This document shows positions 22,370 through 33,484 of a stretch of 64,000 bases of DNA, piece by piece. A model generated the notes under the pieces. That model did no database searches. It saw nothing but the letters and a program-made list of their open reading frames with translations, and was not told where the DNA came from. Each line of letters opens with the position of its first letter. Positions within the stretch are counted from its first letter, which is position 1. Position numbers and translations under genes: made by a program. The DNA comes from Zarea fungicola (Eukaryota; Ascomycota; Sordariomycetes; Hypocreales; Cordycipitaceae): NCBI GenBank assembly GCA_900169235.1, contig FWCC01000238.1, positions 1 to 64,000 on the forward strand. Direction: 5' to 3'.

Positions 22370-25300
22370 TTACAGAGGCTTGCCTCCGATGAACTCAGAC
22401 CAAGGGCGGACCTCAGAGGGGATGCCATCGGAACGCGGTAGCTTCTCGCTCATGCACTGGGCAAAGAGCATGGCAGTCTAGGAAGAGTTGTTAGTTAATA
22501 TGACGTAGAAAAAAAGGGGACCAATTGGAGGGAAGCTTACCTTGGGCTCCATAAATAGAGGAACACCAAAATCAACGGCGTTGCGGCGCATAACATAGTC
22601 GACATCCTGAGTGGTCTTGCCACGGGCAAGAGCAAGGTTGAAGACACCGCGAATATCGTACTTCTTGAAGACTTCACGGAGCGCACGCTTATCGTCGGTG
22701 GGGAACTCAATAACCTCGACCTGGACGTTACCCTTGCACTCGCGCTCGATCAGCTCCTTGACGTCCTTGCTGGCAGCATAGAGCTTGTAGCCAAGAGGGG
22801 AGAGGTAGTCAACAACTGTGGTGAGCCAATTCTGGTTAACCTCACCGCCAAAGAGGAGACCCTCGCCTGGCTCGGGCATCCGGAAGTTCATTGTGGACTG
22901 GAGGGAGGCCCAATAGGCCTCGACGAGGTTCTTTCCAAAGCAGGCAATTTCACCGGTGGAGGACATTTCGACGCCAAGGAAGGGATCGGCACCGGCAAGA
23001 CGAGTCCAGGAGAACTGGGGAACCTTGGTAGCGAGGTAGTCGCGCTTCACAGCCATGAGATCGGTGGGGTCGGGCACGTTCTTGCCGGCGAGCGCCTTGG
23101 TGGCAACGTCAATGAAGTTGATACCGAGGACCTTGCTGACAAACGGGAACGAGCGAGAGGCACGCAGATTGCATTCAATGACCTTGAGGAGGGGCTCACC
23201 GCCGTCGGGGTTGGGAGCCTTGATAATCTGCATGTTGAAGGGACCGGTAATCTTCCAGGCCTTGGCAACCTTTTGGGCAATCTCCTTGACGCGCTGCATG
23301 ATGCTCTCCTCAAGGTTGGCGGGGGGGAGGACGAGAGTGGCATCACCAGAATGAACTCCAGCCTGCTCAATGTGCTCACTGACGGCGTGGATGACGAGCT
23401 CACCCTGGGAAGCGACACCATCGACGTCGATTTCCTCGGCGCCCTCGATGAACTTGCTAATGACGACGGGATGATCAGGAGAAACATTGCTGGCGGCCTC
23501 GAGCTTATCCTTGAGATCCTCCTGGCTGCGGATGACAGTCATGGCAGCACCAGACAAAACATAACTAGGGCGGACAAGGACAGGGTAACCAACTTCCTGG
23601 GCGAATTCCTCGGCAGCCTTGACAGAGGTAAGCTCCTTCCAGGCGGGCTGGTCGATGCCGATGCTGTCGAGAATTTCAGAGAACTTCTGACGGTCCTCAG
23701 CCTTGTCAATATCCTTGGGATCAGTACCGAGCACATTGGCGCCGCCAGTCTCCTGCAGGCGGAGAGCAATGTTCTGGGGCAGCTGGCCACCGACAGACAC
23801 GACAACGCCGCTCGCATTCTCCAGTTCGTAGATATCCATTACACGTTCGTAGCTGAGCTCCTCAAAGTACAGCTTATCGGCCTCGTCATAATCAGTGGAA
23901 ACGGTTTCCGGGTTGAAATTGATCATGACAGTCTTCTGGCCCAGCTCGCGGAGAGCGCGAGTGGCACTGACAGCGCACCAATCAAACTCGACGGAGCTAC
24001 CAATACGGTAGACACCGCTGCCAAGAATCATAGTACCCTGGTCCTCAAAGGTGACATCGTGCGAAGAACCGTTGTACGTCGTGTAGAGGTAGTTGGTGTC
24101 AGCAGGGAATTCGGCGGCAAGCGTGTCGATTCTCTTAACCCAGGGGCGAATACCAAAGGCAAGTCGATAGGCACGGACCTCATCCTCGGTGCTCTTGACC
24201 GCATTGGCAATTTGACGATCAGAGAAACCTAGCTTCTTGGCCTTGAGGACGTCATCCCTCTGCAGTGACTGGAGGCTACCTGCAGCCTCGAGCTCGCGGG
24301 TGCAGTCGACAATGTTTTGAAGCTTGTAGAGGAACCACTTGTCAATCTTGGTGAGATCGTGGACCTTTTCAACAGAATAGTTTTCATGAAGCATGGCCTG
24401 TCCGACGGCGAGCCAGCGTCGGTCGGTAGGGTTCTGGAGCTCAAAGTCAAGATCGTCAAACTTGTCACCCTGGAAGCCAACAAATCGGGGGTCGACCTGG
24501 CGGATGGCCTTTTGGAAGGACTCTTCAAAGGTACGTCCAATAGCCATAACTTCTCCGACCGATTTCATGGCACTGCCAATGTCGCGCTTGACATGCTGAA
24601 ACTTGGAAAGATCCCAACGGGGAATCTTGGTAACAATGTAATCGAGGGAGGGCTCAAAGTTGGCAGTGGTAGTCTTGGTGACAGCGTTGGGTAGTTCAGG
24701 CAGGGTATGGCCCAGACCAATCTTGGCGGCAGTGTAGGCGAGAGGGTAGCCTGTAGCCTTGGAGGCGAGCGCAGAGGATCGAGACAGACGAGCGTTAACT
24801 TCGATCACGCGGTAGTCGAGGCCATCGGGTTGCAGGGCGTACTGGACATTGCATTCACCGACAACACCAAGGTGACGAACAATCTTGATGGCGGCAGATC
24901 GAAGCATATGGTATTCCTCATCGCTCAGAGTCTGACTAGGGGCGACGACAATGGAGTCACCAGTGTGAATGCCGAGAGGATCAAAGTTTTCCATGTTGCA
25001 GACTGTGATGCAGTTGTTGTTGGCATCACGAACCACTTCGTATTCGACTTCCTTCCATCCCTTGAGAGACTTCTCGACAAGAATTTGGGGCGATAGAGTG
25101 AGAGAGCGAGCAGCCATGTTGCGGAGCTCCTCCTCGTTGTTGGCGAAACCAGAACCGAGGCCGCCGAGAGCAAAAGCAGCTCGGACAATGATGGGATAGC
25201 CAATCTTGTCTGCAGCCTCCAGAGCCTCATCAATGGTGCCGACAGCGATGGACTTGGCAATAGGAATGTTAATCTCCTCCAGAGCCTTGGCAAAGAGATC

Positions 25301-26021
25301 ACGGTCTTCGCTGAGCTCGAGGGTATGGACACTGGTGCCGAGAACCTTGACGCCGTATTTCTCAAAGAGACCACGACGCTCCATCTCGACACCAAGGTTG
25401 AGAGCGGTCTGGCCACCGAAGGAAAGAAAGATGCCATCGGGCTTTTCGCGCTCAATGACATATGAGACGTATTCAGGTGTGACAGGCAGATAGTAGACCT
25501 CGTCGGCGAGGGAGTGATTCGTCTGAATAGTGGCGATGTTGGGATTAATGAGCACCGAGGCGACGCCAGCCTCTTTCAAGGCCTTGAGGGCTTGTGCACC
25601 TGTGGGAGGGGGGGTGAAGTTAGCGATGAGGGCTCTCGTCAAAATTTTGCAGGCTCAATTGGGCTCAATTGAGTAAGGGGACGGGTCGCGACCTACCAGA
25701 GTAGTCGAATTCACCAGCCTGGCCAATGGCGAGACCACCACTGCCAATCATGAGGACCTTTTTGACATTGGCACGCTGCTGCGGCTTAATGACGCCGCTC
25801 TCGAGGTAGGCCCTGGGATTGGGAGCTTCCTGGCTGGTACCAGCACTGTAGCAACGAGCGGCAATAGTCGGTGTCCAGCGCTTGGACTGCTGAGGGCGAA
25901 TTGAGTACCTGGCAGGGCCATTGACGGCGGCTGAAGTGAATGATCGCGCAGCCAGAGTCTGAGGGACCCTACGTCCGTGTCGGAGCAGGGCCGGGGCTCG
26001 GCCAGCCAGAGAGAGAGGCAT
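22370..26021 (-). CDS. CPA2: Carbamoyl-phosphate synthase, arginine-specific, large subunit (mitochondrial)
   Basis: Makes carbamoyl phosphate from glutamine-derived ammonia, bicarbonate and two ATP for arginine synthesis, working with the small (glutaminase) subunit. Three exons (26021-25697, 25599-22541, 22477-22370) give 1163 residues. The first ~75 residues are Arg/Ser/Ala-rich with no acidic run, as in a mitochondrial transit peptide (Neurospora arg-3 is the orthologue by family knowledge). The two homologous ATP-grasp halves follow: [20 protein letters not shown] opens the first, [18 protein letters not shown] opens the second. [20 protein letters not shown] and [20 protein letters not shown] are the paired metal-binding segments. 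The C-terminal allosteric (MGS-like) domain includes [10 protein letters not shown] and [15 protein letters not shown]. The last exon (ending [14 protein letters not shown]) is needed; reading through the intron gives a false short tail. The start MPLSLAG was preferred over an ATG eight codons upstream. Confidence 0.95.
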
Positions 26022-28959
26022 TCCAGCGGTGTCGTCGCAGTGCAACGGCAGTCAGGGCAACGGAACAGCAGACAGGACTCCTGCGTGTAGCGTTATAGCC
26101 CTGTCGAGGGATTTGGGTTTTGTGTGCGCGATTGAATATTGCTGAACCCGAAAGAAGGGAAAAAAGGAAGGAGAAAATAGATTATCTTTGTGGAGGGTCA
26201 GCAGAGCGTGCCGGAGATGGATTGGTGACTCGTCCCAGCGAAAATGGAGAGGGTGAGTGGAGACGAAGAGAGTTGTTTCTGGAGAGTGAATGAGTGCGAT
26301 GGAGATTGTAAAGGTCCGGTGAGCGGAGGCTGGCTCAGGAAGCTGGGGGCTACAAGCTCTGCTGCAAGACTTGACGGGCAATCGTCAGGGCGAGTCAGAG
26401 ATAAGATAGCGGTGACTTGGGGGCAGCGATGCCGGGCCAGTGAGCATCTAGTACAGCTCAACAGGAAACTTTTTTTTTATTAGTTACTGGTTGACTGGGA
26501 ACAAGTACCTAGGTACCCAGGTAGCACTGTTAGCACTGTGGCAGTCACTGACAGTGGAGGCGTGGTGGAGCACAGTGACGGCCGGAGCGGTGACAGTGGG
26601 CTTCATCAGAGTGCGCCAGGCCAAAAGCAGTCTGAACCGTGCAGAACACTGAACCAGAAGTCCGTACCCTATATACATATGTATGTACTGTCATCCTGCA
26701 TGCTGATGATTAATTAGCTCATAGATTGCCTTGGGTGCAGTAGATGAAGACGAATCCCTCTCTTTGAATAGTTTTCTAATAACTCTTCATGCAATTGAAT
26801 CCTGCCTTGCCTCCTGCGGCACGTAGCTGTCTTTGCTTCTCATTTCGTCTGCGCAGCTTGCCGTTCATTTTATTTTTCTGCCAGGATGCTCTCACGTGCC
26901 CTCAGTGGTTAACCAGCCAAACTCAACAATCCCAAGCACACCGCCAAAATCAGATCGACAAGTCTGGCTTACGGCAGATTGGTTTCCCCGACAAACCTAA
27001 TAGTACCTAGGTGCAGGTACTGTTAGCTAGTTTATTACCTACCTACTTTGCTACTCAGTACATAGGTAGGTAGGTAGATAGTATCAGTGAACACAGACCC
27101 ATCGATAGCATAGTGCTTCTCGGGAAATTATAATACGACTCATTCAGAGAGGTAAATGAATGTTTGTTCGTAACAGCAATAAGATAAGCTCGAATGGCCT
27201 TCCAGAATTTATTTACTACGCTTCCCTCCTACAACTACCAACTAACTGGCTTACTTGGAAAGGACCGATCGACACTGTTCCCCCTTGGTGCTTATCCACC
27301 CTCTGAGCTAGGTTACCTCGAGACAATAGTATAATCACCGTTACTGTTTAAGTTTATACTCGGGGACCAACTATTTTTTATCTAGGTATAAAGGGCCACG
27401 AACCATACAAGCATTTCGTTCCGGGCTCTTTTTACTATTGAATGAAGGCCACAAGTTCTCGCAAGGACTTGTCCATAACTCAGACATCTGCTTACAAAGA
27501 CTGACTTTTCCCCCGATCAACCATCCAATCTCTCTAGTACCTACCTATCCAGCAATAATAATACCTACAAGACTCTCTGCTACCGCCTCTCTTCCCATCC
27601 CATTTCCACACCACTGCGCCAGCAGTAATAACTTGCGAATCAAACACGCCCTCAAATTCCCTCGTCCATGATGGGAGCCCCAGGAACCTTCCCATCCGGC
27701 CACCCTTAGTAGACACGACATGTCTCAGTATTCTCAAGGCAGGCATTCCAAAGTAATCGACACTGCCCAGCGGTCTCAATAAATAACTCGACAACACCAA
27801 TAGTCTCCCTTCAAATCGTTACTTCGGCGGCTGCCCATGGTTACCGGTGATTTCTGCGGCAGTACTAACCTGGTATCAAACGCTCGACATTCACAACGAT
27901 TTTCCGGTTGCACTGTCCTCTTTCCAGCCACTCATGCGTTAACCAATGATATTTCGTTCTCTTACTCATGTCTTTTACATTTTCATCTGTAGCCTCCAAG
28001 AACCTCTGCAATGTACGAATAACCTTGCTTTGACACTATACCCTCACCTCCTTGGACCCATTCTTTATCGTTGACAACTGTGATTCTGCGGCCCATTGCT
28101 GAGGATCCTCGCAAACCGTCAGGCCTTCTTCCCTTGAACTTCCTGCAACCCTAATCTTGTTACAGTCTGCCAAAGTTTGATCAGACTGGCCGACTGAGAG
28201 GAATGAGCGGCAATGCCACCACGCCAACACCACACCAACACCACTAACACCGTCGCCCATACCCCAGCCCCAGTCACGCACTTTCGTCTAATCTAGCCTA
28301 CGATAGAAGGGTGCAAAGCATTGCCAGATGTGGCGGTGGTCACAAATTTTGCAATTCTAGGTTCTTTTGCCCCAAGACATTGCTCTGGGGTATTTTACTA
28401 AGCTTGTTACGTGGAGTCTCGACTCTTTTTGTAGTTACCTTGCGCACGCCAAAGAAAAAGACCCTCGTTGCTGGAATGCCGTCGCATTCCCGTTCCGTTA
28501 CCACCCACAATGCCTGCTGCACTCATTTCTATCGCCATGTCGCAGCTCGATACCTGTACATATGATTCTTTGCATGCCATCCAGTGCTGACCCACTAACC
28601 GTCTTGAATGCCTGTTGTCGCACTTGGGTCGCCGCCGCGTTCCATTGTCCTCGCGTGAAAGTATCACCGCAACATTCGGCCATCTCAGCATAACCGACGT
28701 TGATGATTTCTCGCTACTCAATCCAAATGCAATTTGAGACATGAAACAACAGTGGAATCCAGATAGAGGCCACGGCCAACTATAAGATGTTGGCCACGGC
28801 CATCAACAAGCAAGAGAGCTTTCCACAGTTGTCCATCACTTTTGCAGCTTCGACAAGACCCGTGCTTTGCCTACAGCTAGCTCTCTTGCCCTACAATCCT
28901 TCACCAAATCTTATTCTTCAAGAGCGTGTCCACTCTTGTTCAAACATAAATCAATCAAG
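26022..28959. promoter_or_regulatory. 2.9-kb divergent promoter region of CPA2 and the glycine-rich protein gene
   Basis: No gene is supported. The CPA2 side carries the CPC1-like sites. The middle (26500-27560) is rich in TACCTAGGTA-like and AGGTAGGTAG motifs. The right side has two GGCCACGGCC palindrome-like elements, at 28768-28777 and 28792-28801, some 160-190 bp before the glycine-rich gene. No arginine attenuator peptide reading frame was found upstream of CPA2; that element belongs to the small-subunit gene. Confidence 0.5.
26226..26397. promoter_or_regulatory. Two TGACTCG elements upstream of CPA2 (candidate CPC1/GCN4 sites)
   Basis: TGACTCG occurs on the plus strand at 26226-26232 and on the minus strand at 26391-26397, about 205 and 370 bp upstream of the start codon. 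The consensus for the amino-acid-starvation activator CPC1/Gcn4 is TGASTCA, so each site has one full half-site and one mismatch. General amino-acid control of arginine genes is known in fungi; use of these sites is inference. Confidence 0.4.
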
Positions 28960-30544
28960 ATGAAGTCTGCTGTTATTGCTACCGTCTTCACCTACCTCAT
29001 CGGTGCCCTGGCGGCGCCTTTGGGAAGCGATGCCCCTCGCACAGAAAACGAAGCCCGTGCTCTGGACGCGGTTCTTAGCGGCACTGTCCCCGTCTCTCGC
29101 CGAGATGCGAGGCTTGTGAATAACCTTGTCGAGGCTCTCGCTAAGCGCCAGGATTCAACCTCTTCAGAAGACGCTACCTCTGTAAAAGGCAATACCTCTA
29201 AAGAGGACGCTACCTCTACAGACGTTACGTCGTCCAGTGTCATTTCCACGCCTGTTGTCGCTGCGAGCCCCAATGCCACTCCCGATTCTAAGGCGTCTGA
29301 TAAAGACAGTGCTACTTCCACGGATGGCGTCGCCGAGTCCACTCCCACTCCCCTGACCGAGATCGAACAAAAAATGGTCGCTGATGCTCTCATCGAGCAC
29401 GGCGCCAACGTGGTCGCTGTCCGCCAGATGTATGCCGACGGTCTCTTCGAGAGTTTACTTGGACCTCTTGCCGGCATTCTGAAGGTGATTCCCATAGTTG
29501 GACCCCTTCTCGCTACTCTGCTCGGCACTGTTGGCGGTGTTGCCGGTGGCCTTCCAGTCGTTGGTGGTCTCGTAGGCGGTGCTGGAGGTGCTGGAGGTGC
29601 CAATCCNNNNNNNNNNNNNNNNNAATCCTCTCGGTGCCGTGACTGGTCTTATTAATGGCCTCACTGGAGGTGCTGGAGGTGACAATCCCCTTGGTGCTGT
29701 GACTGGTCTTCTTGGTGGACTCACTGGAGAACTAGGCAAGACTGTTGGTGGTGTCACTGGTGGCCTCACCGGAGGTGCTGGAGGTGCTGGAGGTGCCAAT
29801 CCCCTTGGTGCTGTGACTGGTCTTCTCGGTGGACTCACTGGAGAACTAGGCAAGACTGTTGGTGGTGTCACTGGTGGCCTCACCGGAGGTGCTGGAGGTG
29901 CCAATCCCCTCGGTGCCGTGAATGGTCTCCTTGGTGGACTCACTGGAGGTCTAGGCAAAGCCGTTGGTGGCGTTACCGGAGGCGTTCTCAACGCTGTTGG
30001 CGACATCACCAAGAACCCTGTCGGTGTTTTGACAGATCCCGCAGGCACTCTCGGTCATGTTGTTGGTGATGTCACTAACGGCGTGGGTCAGACCGTGAAA
30101 GGTGTAGCCCAAGTTGCCGGCAGTGTTCCTGTTGTCGGCGGTGCTGTCCAGGCTGCCGGCAATGCTGCCGGTGATGCTGTCCAGGCCGCTGGCAAGGCTC
30201 TCAACGGCGCTACTGGTGCCATTCCTGGTGGCAGTCTTACCAAGAGCTTTGGGAAGCGTGACGAGCAGGGCCTCGTCGACTCTCTTTCTGCCCTTTTGGC
30301 GGCAGTGCCTGCACTTGGCCCCCTTCTTGCAGGATTAGTTAACACTGCCGGGAATACCGCCAAGGGTGTTGTTGCCAATGTGCCCGTTGTTGGTGACGTT
30401 GCCAATGGTATTCTGAAGCGTGAAATCGAGAACAGTCCCGAGGCCTTCAACAAGATGCTTGCGGACTTGCAAATGAACGCGAATGAGTTCCAAGAGTTCT
30501 ATGCCGACTTGATGAGGGAGATGTTCCAGTCTGCCGCCGAGTAA
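28960..30544 (+). CDS. Secreted glycine-rich tandem-repeat protein with putative Kex2 sites (contains assembly gap)
   Basis: Unrecognised family. The ATG at 28960 opens a signal peptide (MKSAVIATVFTYLIGALAA). A pro-region follows with basic pairs at residues 47-48 (RR) and 62-63 (KR), then a Ser/Thr-rich segment. A helical stretch (MVADALIEHGANVVAVRQMY) leads into a hydrophobic Gly/Val/Leu run. Next are repeats of the pattern NPLGAVTGLLGGLTG...GGVTGGLTGGAGG, then Ala/Gly/Val-rich sequence, further KR sites (FGKRDEQ and ILKREIEN) and a charged helical end (NKMLADLQMNANEFQEF). Seventeen N bases interrupt the repeats; the coding frame before the gap and that after it differ by one base, so the written gap length cannot be right. 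The composition suggests an extracellular elastic or self-assembling protein; this is inference. Confidence 0.75.
29607..29623. other. Assembly gap (17 N) within tandem repeats
   Basis: Both edges of the gap carry the same aatcc sequence of the repeat unit, so the gap probably marks a collapsed or mis-sized repeat array. A gap of 3n+1 bases, or direct overlap of the shared edges, would restore one continuous frame. Confidence 0.9.
29624..29960 (+). repeat. Glycine-rich coding repeats
   Basis: Unit starts (AATCC...) occur near 29624, 29684, 29798 and 29903, giving spacings of 60, 114 and 105 bp, i.e. one short and longer 35-38-residue units that differ by a GAG tripeptide. Near-identity of the 114- and 105-bp units indicates recent expansion. 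Confidence 0.85.
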
Positions 30545-31541
30545 GAGAATGTTAACTTGCTACCTCCGCCGCTTTGTGCGAGACTCTCCTTTCGACCAAC
30601 AAATACCGACCTATACCCTATCCATCTGAGGAGTCTTCTTTGTCAAAAATGAAACATTATACAACGGGGCAGTGAGTCCTCAAACATAGTTGGACGTCCC
30701 GTCTGCAGGACTAGAACAAGAGCGCTCTTTCAGACATCTTCTGAGATCTGCGCAGGTAACTGGACACTACTTGCGCAGTTGCGAACAATTTTGAGAAGGA
30801 ATACCCTCGGAAACGTCTTTGACACCCCTTATGTGAGAAAAAACTGCGAGAAGTCGACATTTTTAGATGAAGAAAACTTGAGATTGTGGCACACTCGGCC
30901 GTCAAATGGCGGCTTTAATATTCGAAAATTAGTTACGTTAGTTTAATTGAAAGTGCATAAATCAATCTTCATGAGGTGCGTGACACGATACGAGTGTAAT
31001 AGAGGAGTGATAGCAACCATCCTGCTCCAAACAGTGAGGAAAATCTTCAGTATTACATTCACAACTCCCAAAACAGAAATACCACAGACAATTTCGTACA
31101 TCGATTTCTCCTTTCATCTCACATAACTTATACTTCTTTCTTCTGTCATCATCATTCTCGGGTTTAAAGATGCATGGCACGGTCGGCCGGCGCTGCACAA
31201 CTGCTGCTACACATCTTGATTTTCTTGACCGTCCAAGTCAGCTTGTGTAATATCGTATTGTACCTTGGGTAAACATTAGCACATGGTATCTTCCTTCTCT
31301 ATATTATCTAGTCCTATTGCCACATTAAGTCAAAACAATGAAGTTGGCGGACTAGATAAGACTTTCCTCTCAACCTCACTAAAAGACCGCTTTCCGATGC
31401 TTCAAATATACTGTACCTGCAGCTTTACAACAACAAATCGCTTCTCCGTTTTTTCTTGAACGCCTCCAGAGTCCTATTGTACCGTACTTCTTCAGAGTTT
31501 CAACAATATTCAATCCATCATTAGTCTGTTGCCACTCTACC
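30545..31541. other. Intergenic region without supported gene
   Basis: A 78-codon minus-strand frame at 30962-31198 has nine cysteines but no signal peptide or upstream exon that could supply one, so I do not call it. The rest is AT-rich flank. Confidence 0.5.
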
Positions 31542-32179
31542 ATGTCTTCACCCAACCTTCTACTGGCAATTTGCGGGCCTGATCCCCATACCTACCTCAT
31601 CAACGACCTCTGGGCTTCCTCCACCTAAGAGTCGGGCGTTTGGAATCCCTCGACTGGGCATTGTCCCTTGAAGAGGCCGTAAAGAAGCTCGAAGCCTACA
31701 TACCTGCTGGAGTGCTGGTCCTCGACGCCGGCTTCACCTCACACCGACATCAGGCGCGCCTCACCGCCAGCGTCCGCCAGTATGCTAAGCGCGGCGGCAC
31801 TGTCATCTTTTGTGCCGTCTTCCCTGCTGTCATCAGCATGGAGATATTCAATTCCACGTTCCGTAGCTTCGGCGTCCCCTGGCACTCTGCCGGGTTCCAG
31901 ACGCGTCTGGAGGCTCGGCGTACCGACTTGAATGGCAACTGGCCCGAGTCTGCGAGCCAGGTCCACTGAATTCCGCTCAAGATTACCCTTGCGCAGCTCG
32001 CAGTTTGTGTCGAGTATCACAGTAAATCGAGGTACCAGCCAACTGTTTCACCCGAGCAGGGCTCGCCTCGGGCGCGCCCTGCTCGGGTTGGGGACGGCTA
32101 CATTGCCTTCGCGGGCGAAAGAGAGAACAATCCAGTGACGAGACTCTTCATCATGGCCATACTTAAGCTTATGACCTAA
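31542..32179 (+). pseudogene. Decayed gene of an uncharacterised ascomycete family
   Basis: An ATG opens MSSPNLLLAICGPDPHTYLI, continuing to DLWASST, then a stop. The continuation (LRVGRLESLDWALSLEEAVKKL, then VLVLDAGFTSHRHQA and YAKRGGTVIFCAVFPA) lies in a different frame directly afterwards. A second in-frame stop follows SASQVH near 31967. The same frame then continues to ARVGDGYIAFAGE and ends at a TAA. This layout (N-terminal GPDPxTYxINDLWASST, a middle GGTVIF strand, a late RVGDG segment) resembles small fungal proteins with a class I glutamine-amidotransferase-like fold as I remember them, but I cannot name the family with certainty. One frameshift and one stop, with no plausible intron to remove them, argue for a pseudogene; sequencing error is the alternative. 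Confidence 0.5.
32051..32087. repeat. 12-bp perfect GC-rich inverted repeat
   Basis: Arms cccgagcagggc (32051-32062) and its reverse complement (32076-32087) flank 13 nt. It lies in the 3' part of the decayed gene and would form a strong hairpin. Confidence 0.85.
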
Positions 32180-32822
32180 GAAGAAATTCGAGCGTTTGAT
32201 TTTTGCGCCATCATTTTTGGGAATTTAGAATGGACCACAGAGGTTGCTCTTGTGTTTTGTTTCTTGCATGATATATGATGGATATACCGTAATAGAAAGA
32301 ATTTTTAGTTTATTTGATGATGCCAGCGCCTGAGGAGATTTAAGGAGAAATGTTAGTCGTGGAGCATGTGGCTATTTAGAGTACCAGGATAAATTTAAAG
32401 CAATAACTGCAGGAAAGGTGCAAAAGTGGTGATAATATTTGTGGGTAAAAGTGGTGAAAGGTCGAAAGCTTAGATACGGCCATCAAACGCCACAGAAAGT
32501 GTCAAGCAGATAGAGGATAATAATCCAGCCTTGGCCGTGGCTGGCCACTTTTTGGCGCAACAGAAAGTGCTCTAAACCTGGTTCATGCTGTATCTACCAA
32601 TCAGCGCCACGAATTGAGAACAAGTGAATTTTTTCCAACTAAACGGCTGAGGGCATTCACAATGTCGTGCTGTGGGGTCACTTCGTTCAGCTCTCAGGTA
32701 TTTGTGAATGTACACTTCGTTTCCGTTGTATTAACCTCTTAACTCTTATCCTTCACATCGACTTCCTTAAACACAAACCGATTTCAGTACAAACAAAGAG
32801 ATATCCTACAAAGTCACAAAAA
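32180..32822. promoter_or_regulatory. Upstream region of the isochorismatase-family gene
   Basis: AT-rich spacer. A GGCCGTGGC element at about 32533-32541 is the reverse complement of most of the GGCCACGGCC elements seen before the glycine-rich gene. No other gene is supported. Confidence 0.45.
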
Positions 32823-33484
32823 ATGCCTCTCACTGCCCTTTTCGTCATTGACATCCAAAACGAGCTCGCCGGTAATGTAGAGACGGAGATCCCCAGCGCC
32901 GCCCGCATCCGTGCCGTGAGCGAGCAGATTCTCGCTGCCTCTCGAGGCCTGCCCGACGGCGGCTCGGAACGCGCGCTGACCGTCTTTGTCCAGCATGAAG
33001 AAGATCCCCAAAGTGGTGGTTCGCTCGTCAAGGGAGCTGAGCTGTGGAAACTCGTCTTTCCACCGCGAGAGGGTGTTGCAGATGAGATTCTCGTGTCCAA
33101 GACGACTCGTAAGGCTTCTTCATTTCCGGCGGGGCGATTATTCTTCATCTCTCTCAATGAAAGCTGGCACTGACTCGTTTTTCAGAAGATACATTTGAAT
33201 CAAACCCGCATCTGGCGGACCGACTCAAGGACGCTGGCGTTGAACACATCATTGCCTTTGGTGTGCAAAGCGAGTGCTGCGTCGGCTCCACCTGCAAGGG
33301 CGCTCTCCAGGCCGGGTTCCGGGTGACGCTGCTGCAAGGCGCGCATTCCACGTATGACAGCAAGGACAAGACAGCAAGCGCTATTGAAGCGGAAATTGAG
33401 GAGATGTTGGTTGCGCGCGGCGCCGCTATTGTGCCCTGGGAAAAGGCTGTGTCGACGTGGCAGACGGCTGGCGTGGTATGCTGA
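32823..33484 (+). CDS. Isochorismatase-family cysteine hydrolase
   Basis: Two exons (32823-33108 and 33186-33484) encode 194 residues, the usual size for this alpha/beta cysteine-hydrolase fold. The catalytic triad can be placed: Asp10 in FVIDIQNE, Lys93 in ILVSKTT, and the nucleophile Cys127 in FGVQSECCVGST (Cys126 is adjacent). The exon junction falls just after SKTT and reads cleanly into FESNPHLADRL. Family members split isochorismate, nicotinamide, ureidoacrylate or other amides; sequence alone does not tell which. Lack of a signal peptide suggests the cytosol. It lies some 12 kb from the ureidoglycine aminohydrolase gene, so a role in amide nitrogen salvage is possible but unproven. Confidence 0.88.

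Noticed and set aside
26022..26500. Arginine attenuator peptide reading frame upstream of the carbamoyl-phosphate synthase gene
   Set aside because: No frame with the conserved attenuator residues is present; that element belongs to the small-subunit gene.
30962..31198. Cysteine-rich 78-codon minus-strand frame resembling a small secreted effector
   Set aside because: No signal peptide is present and none can be added from an upstream exon within 350 bp.
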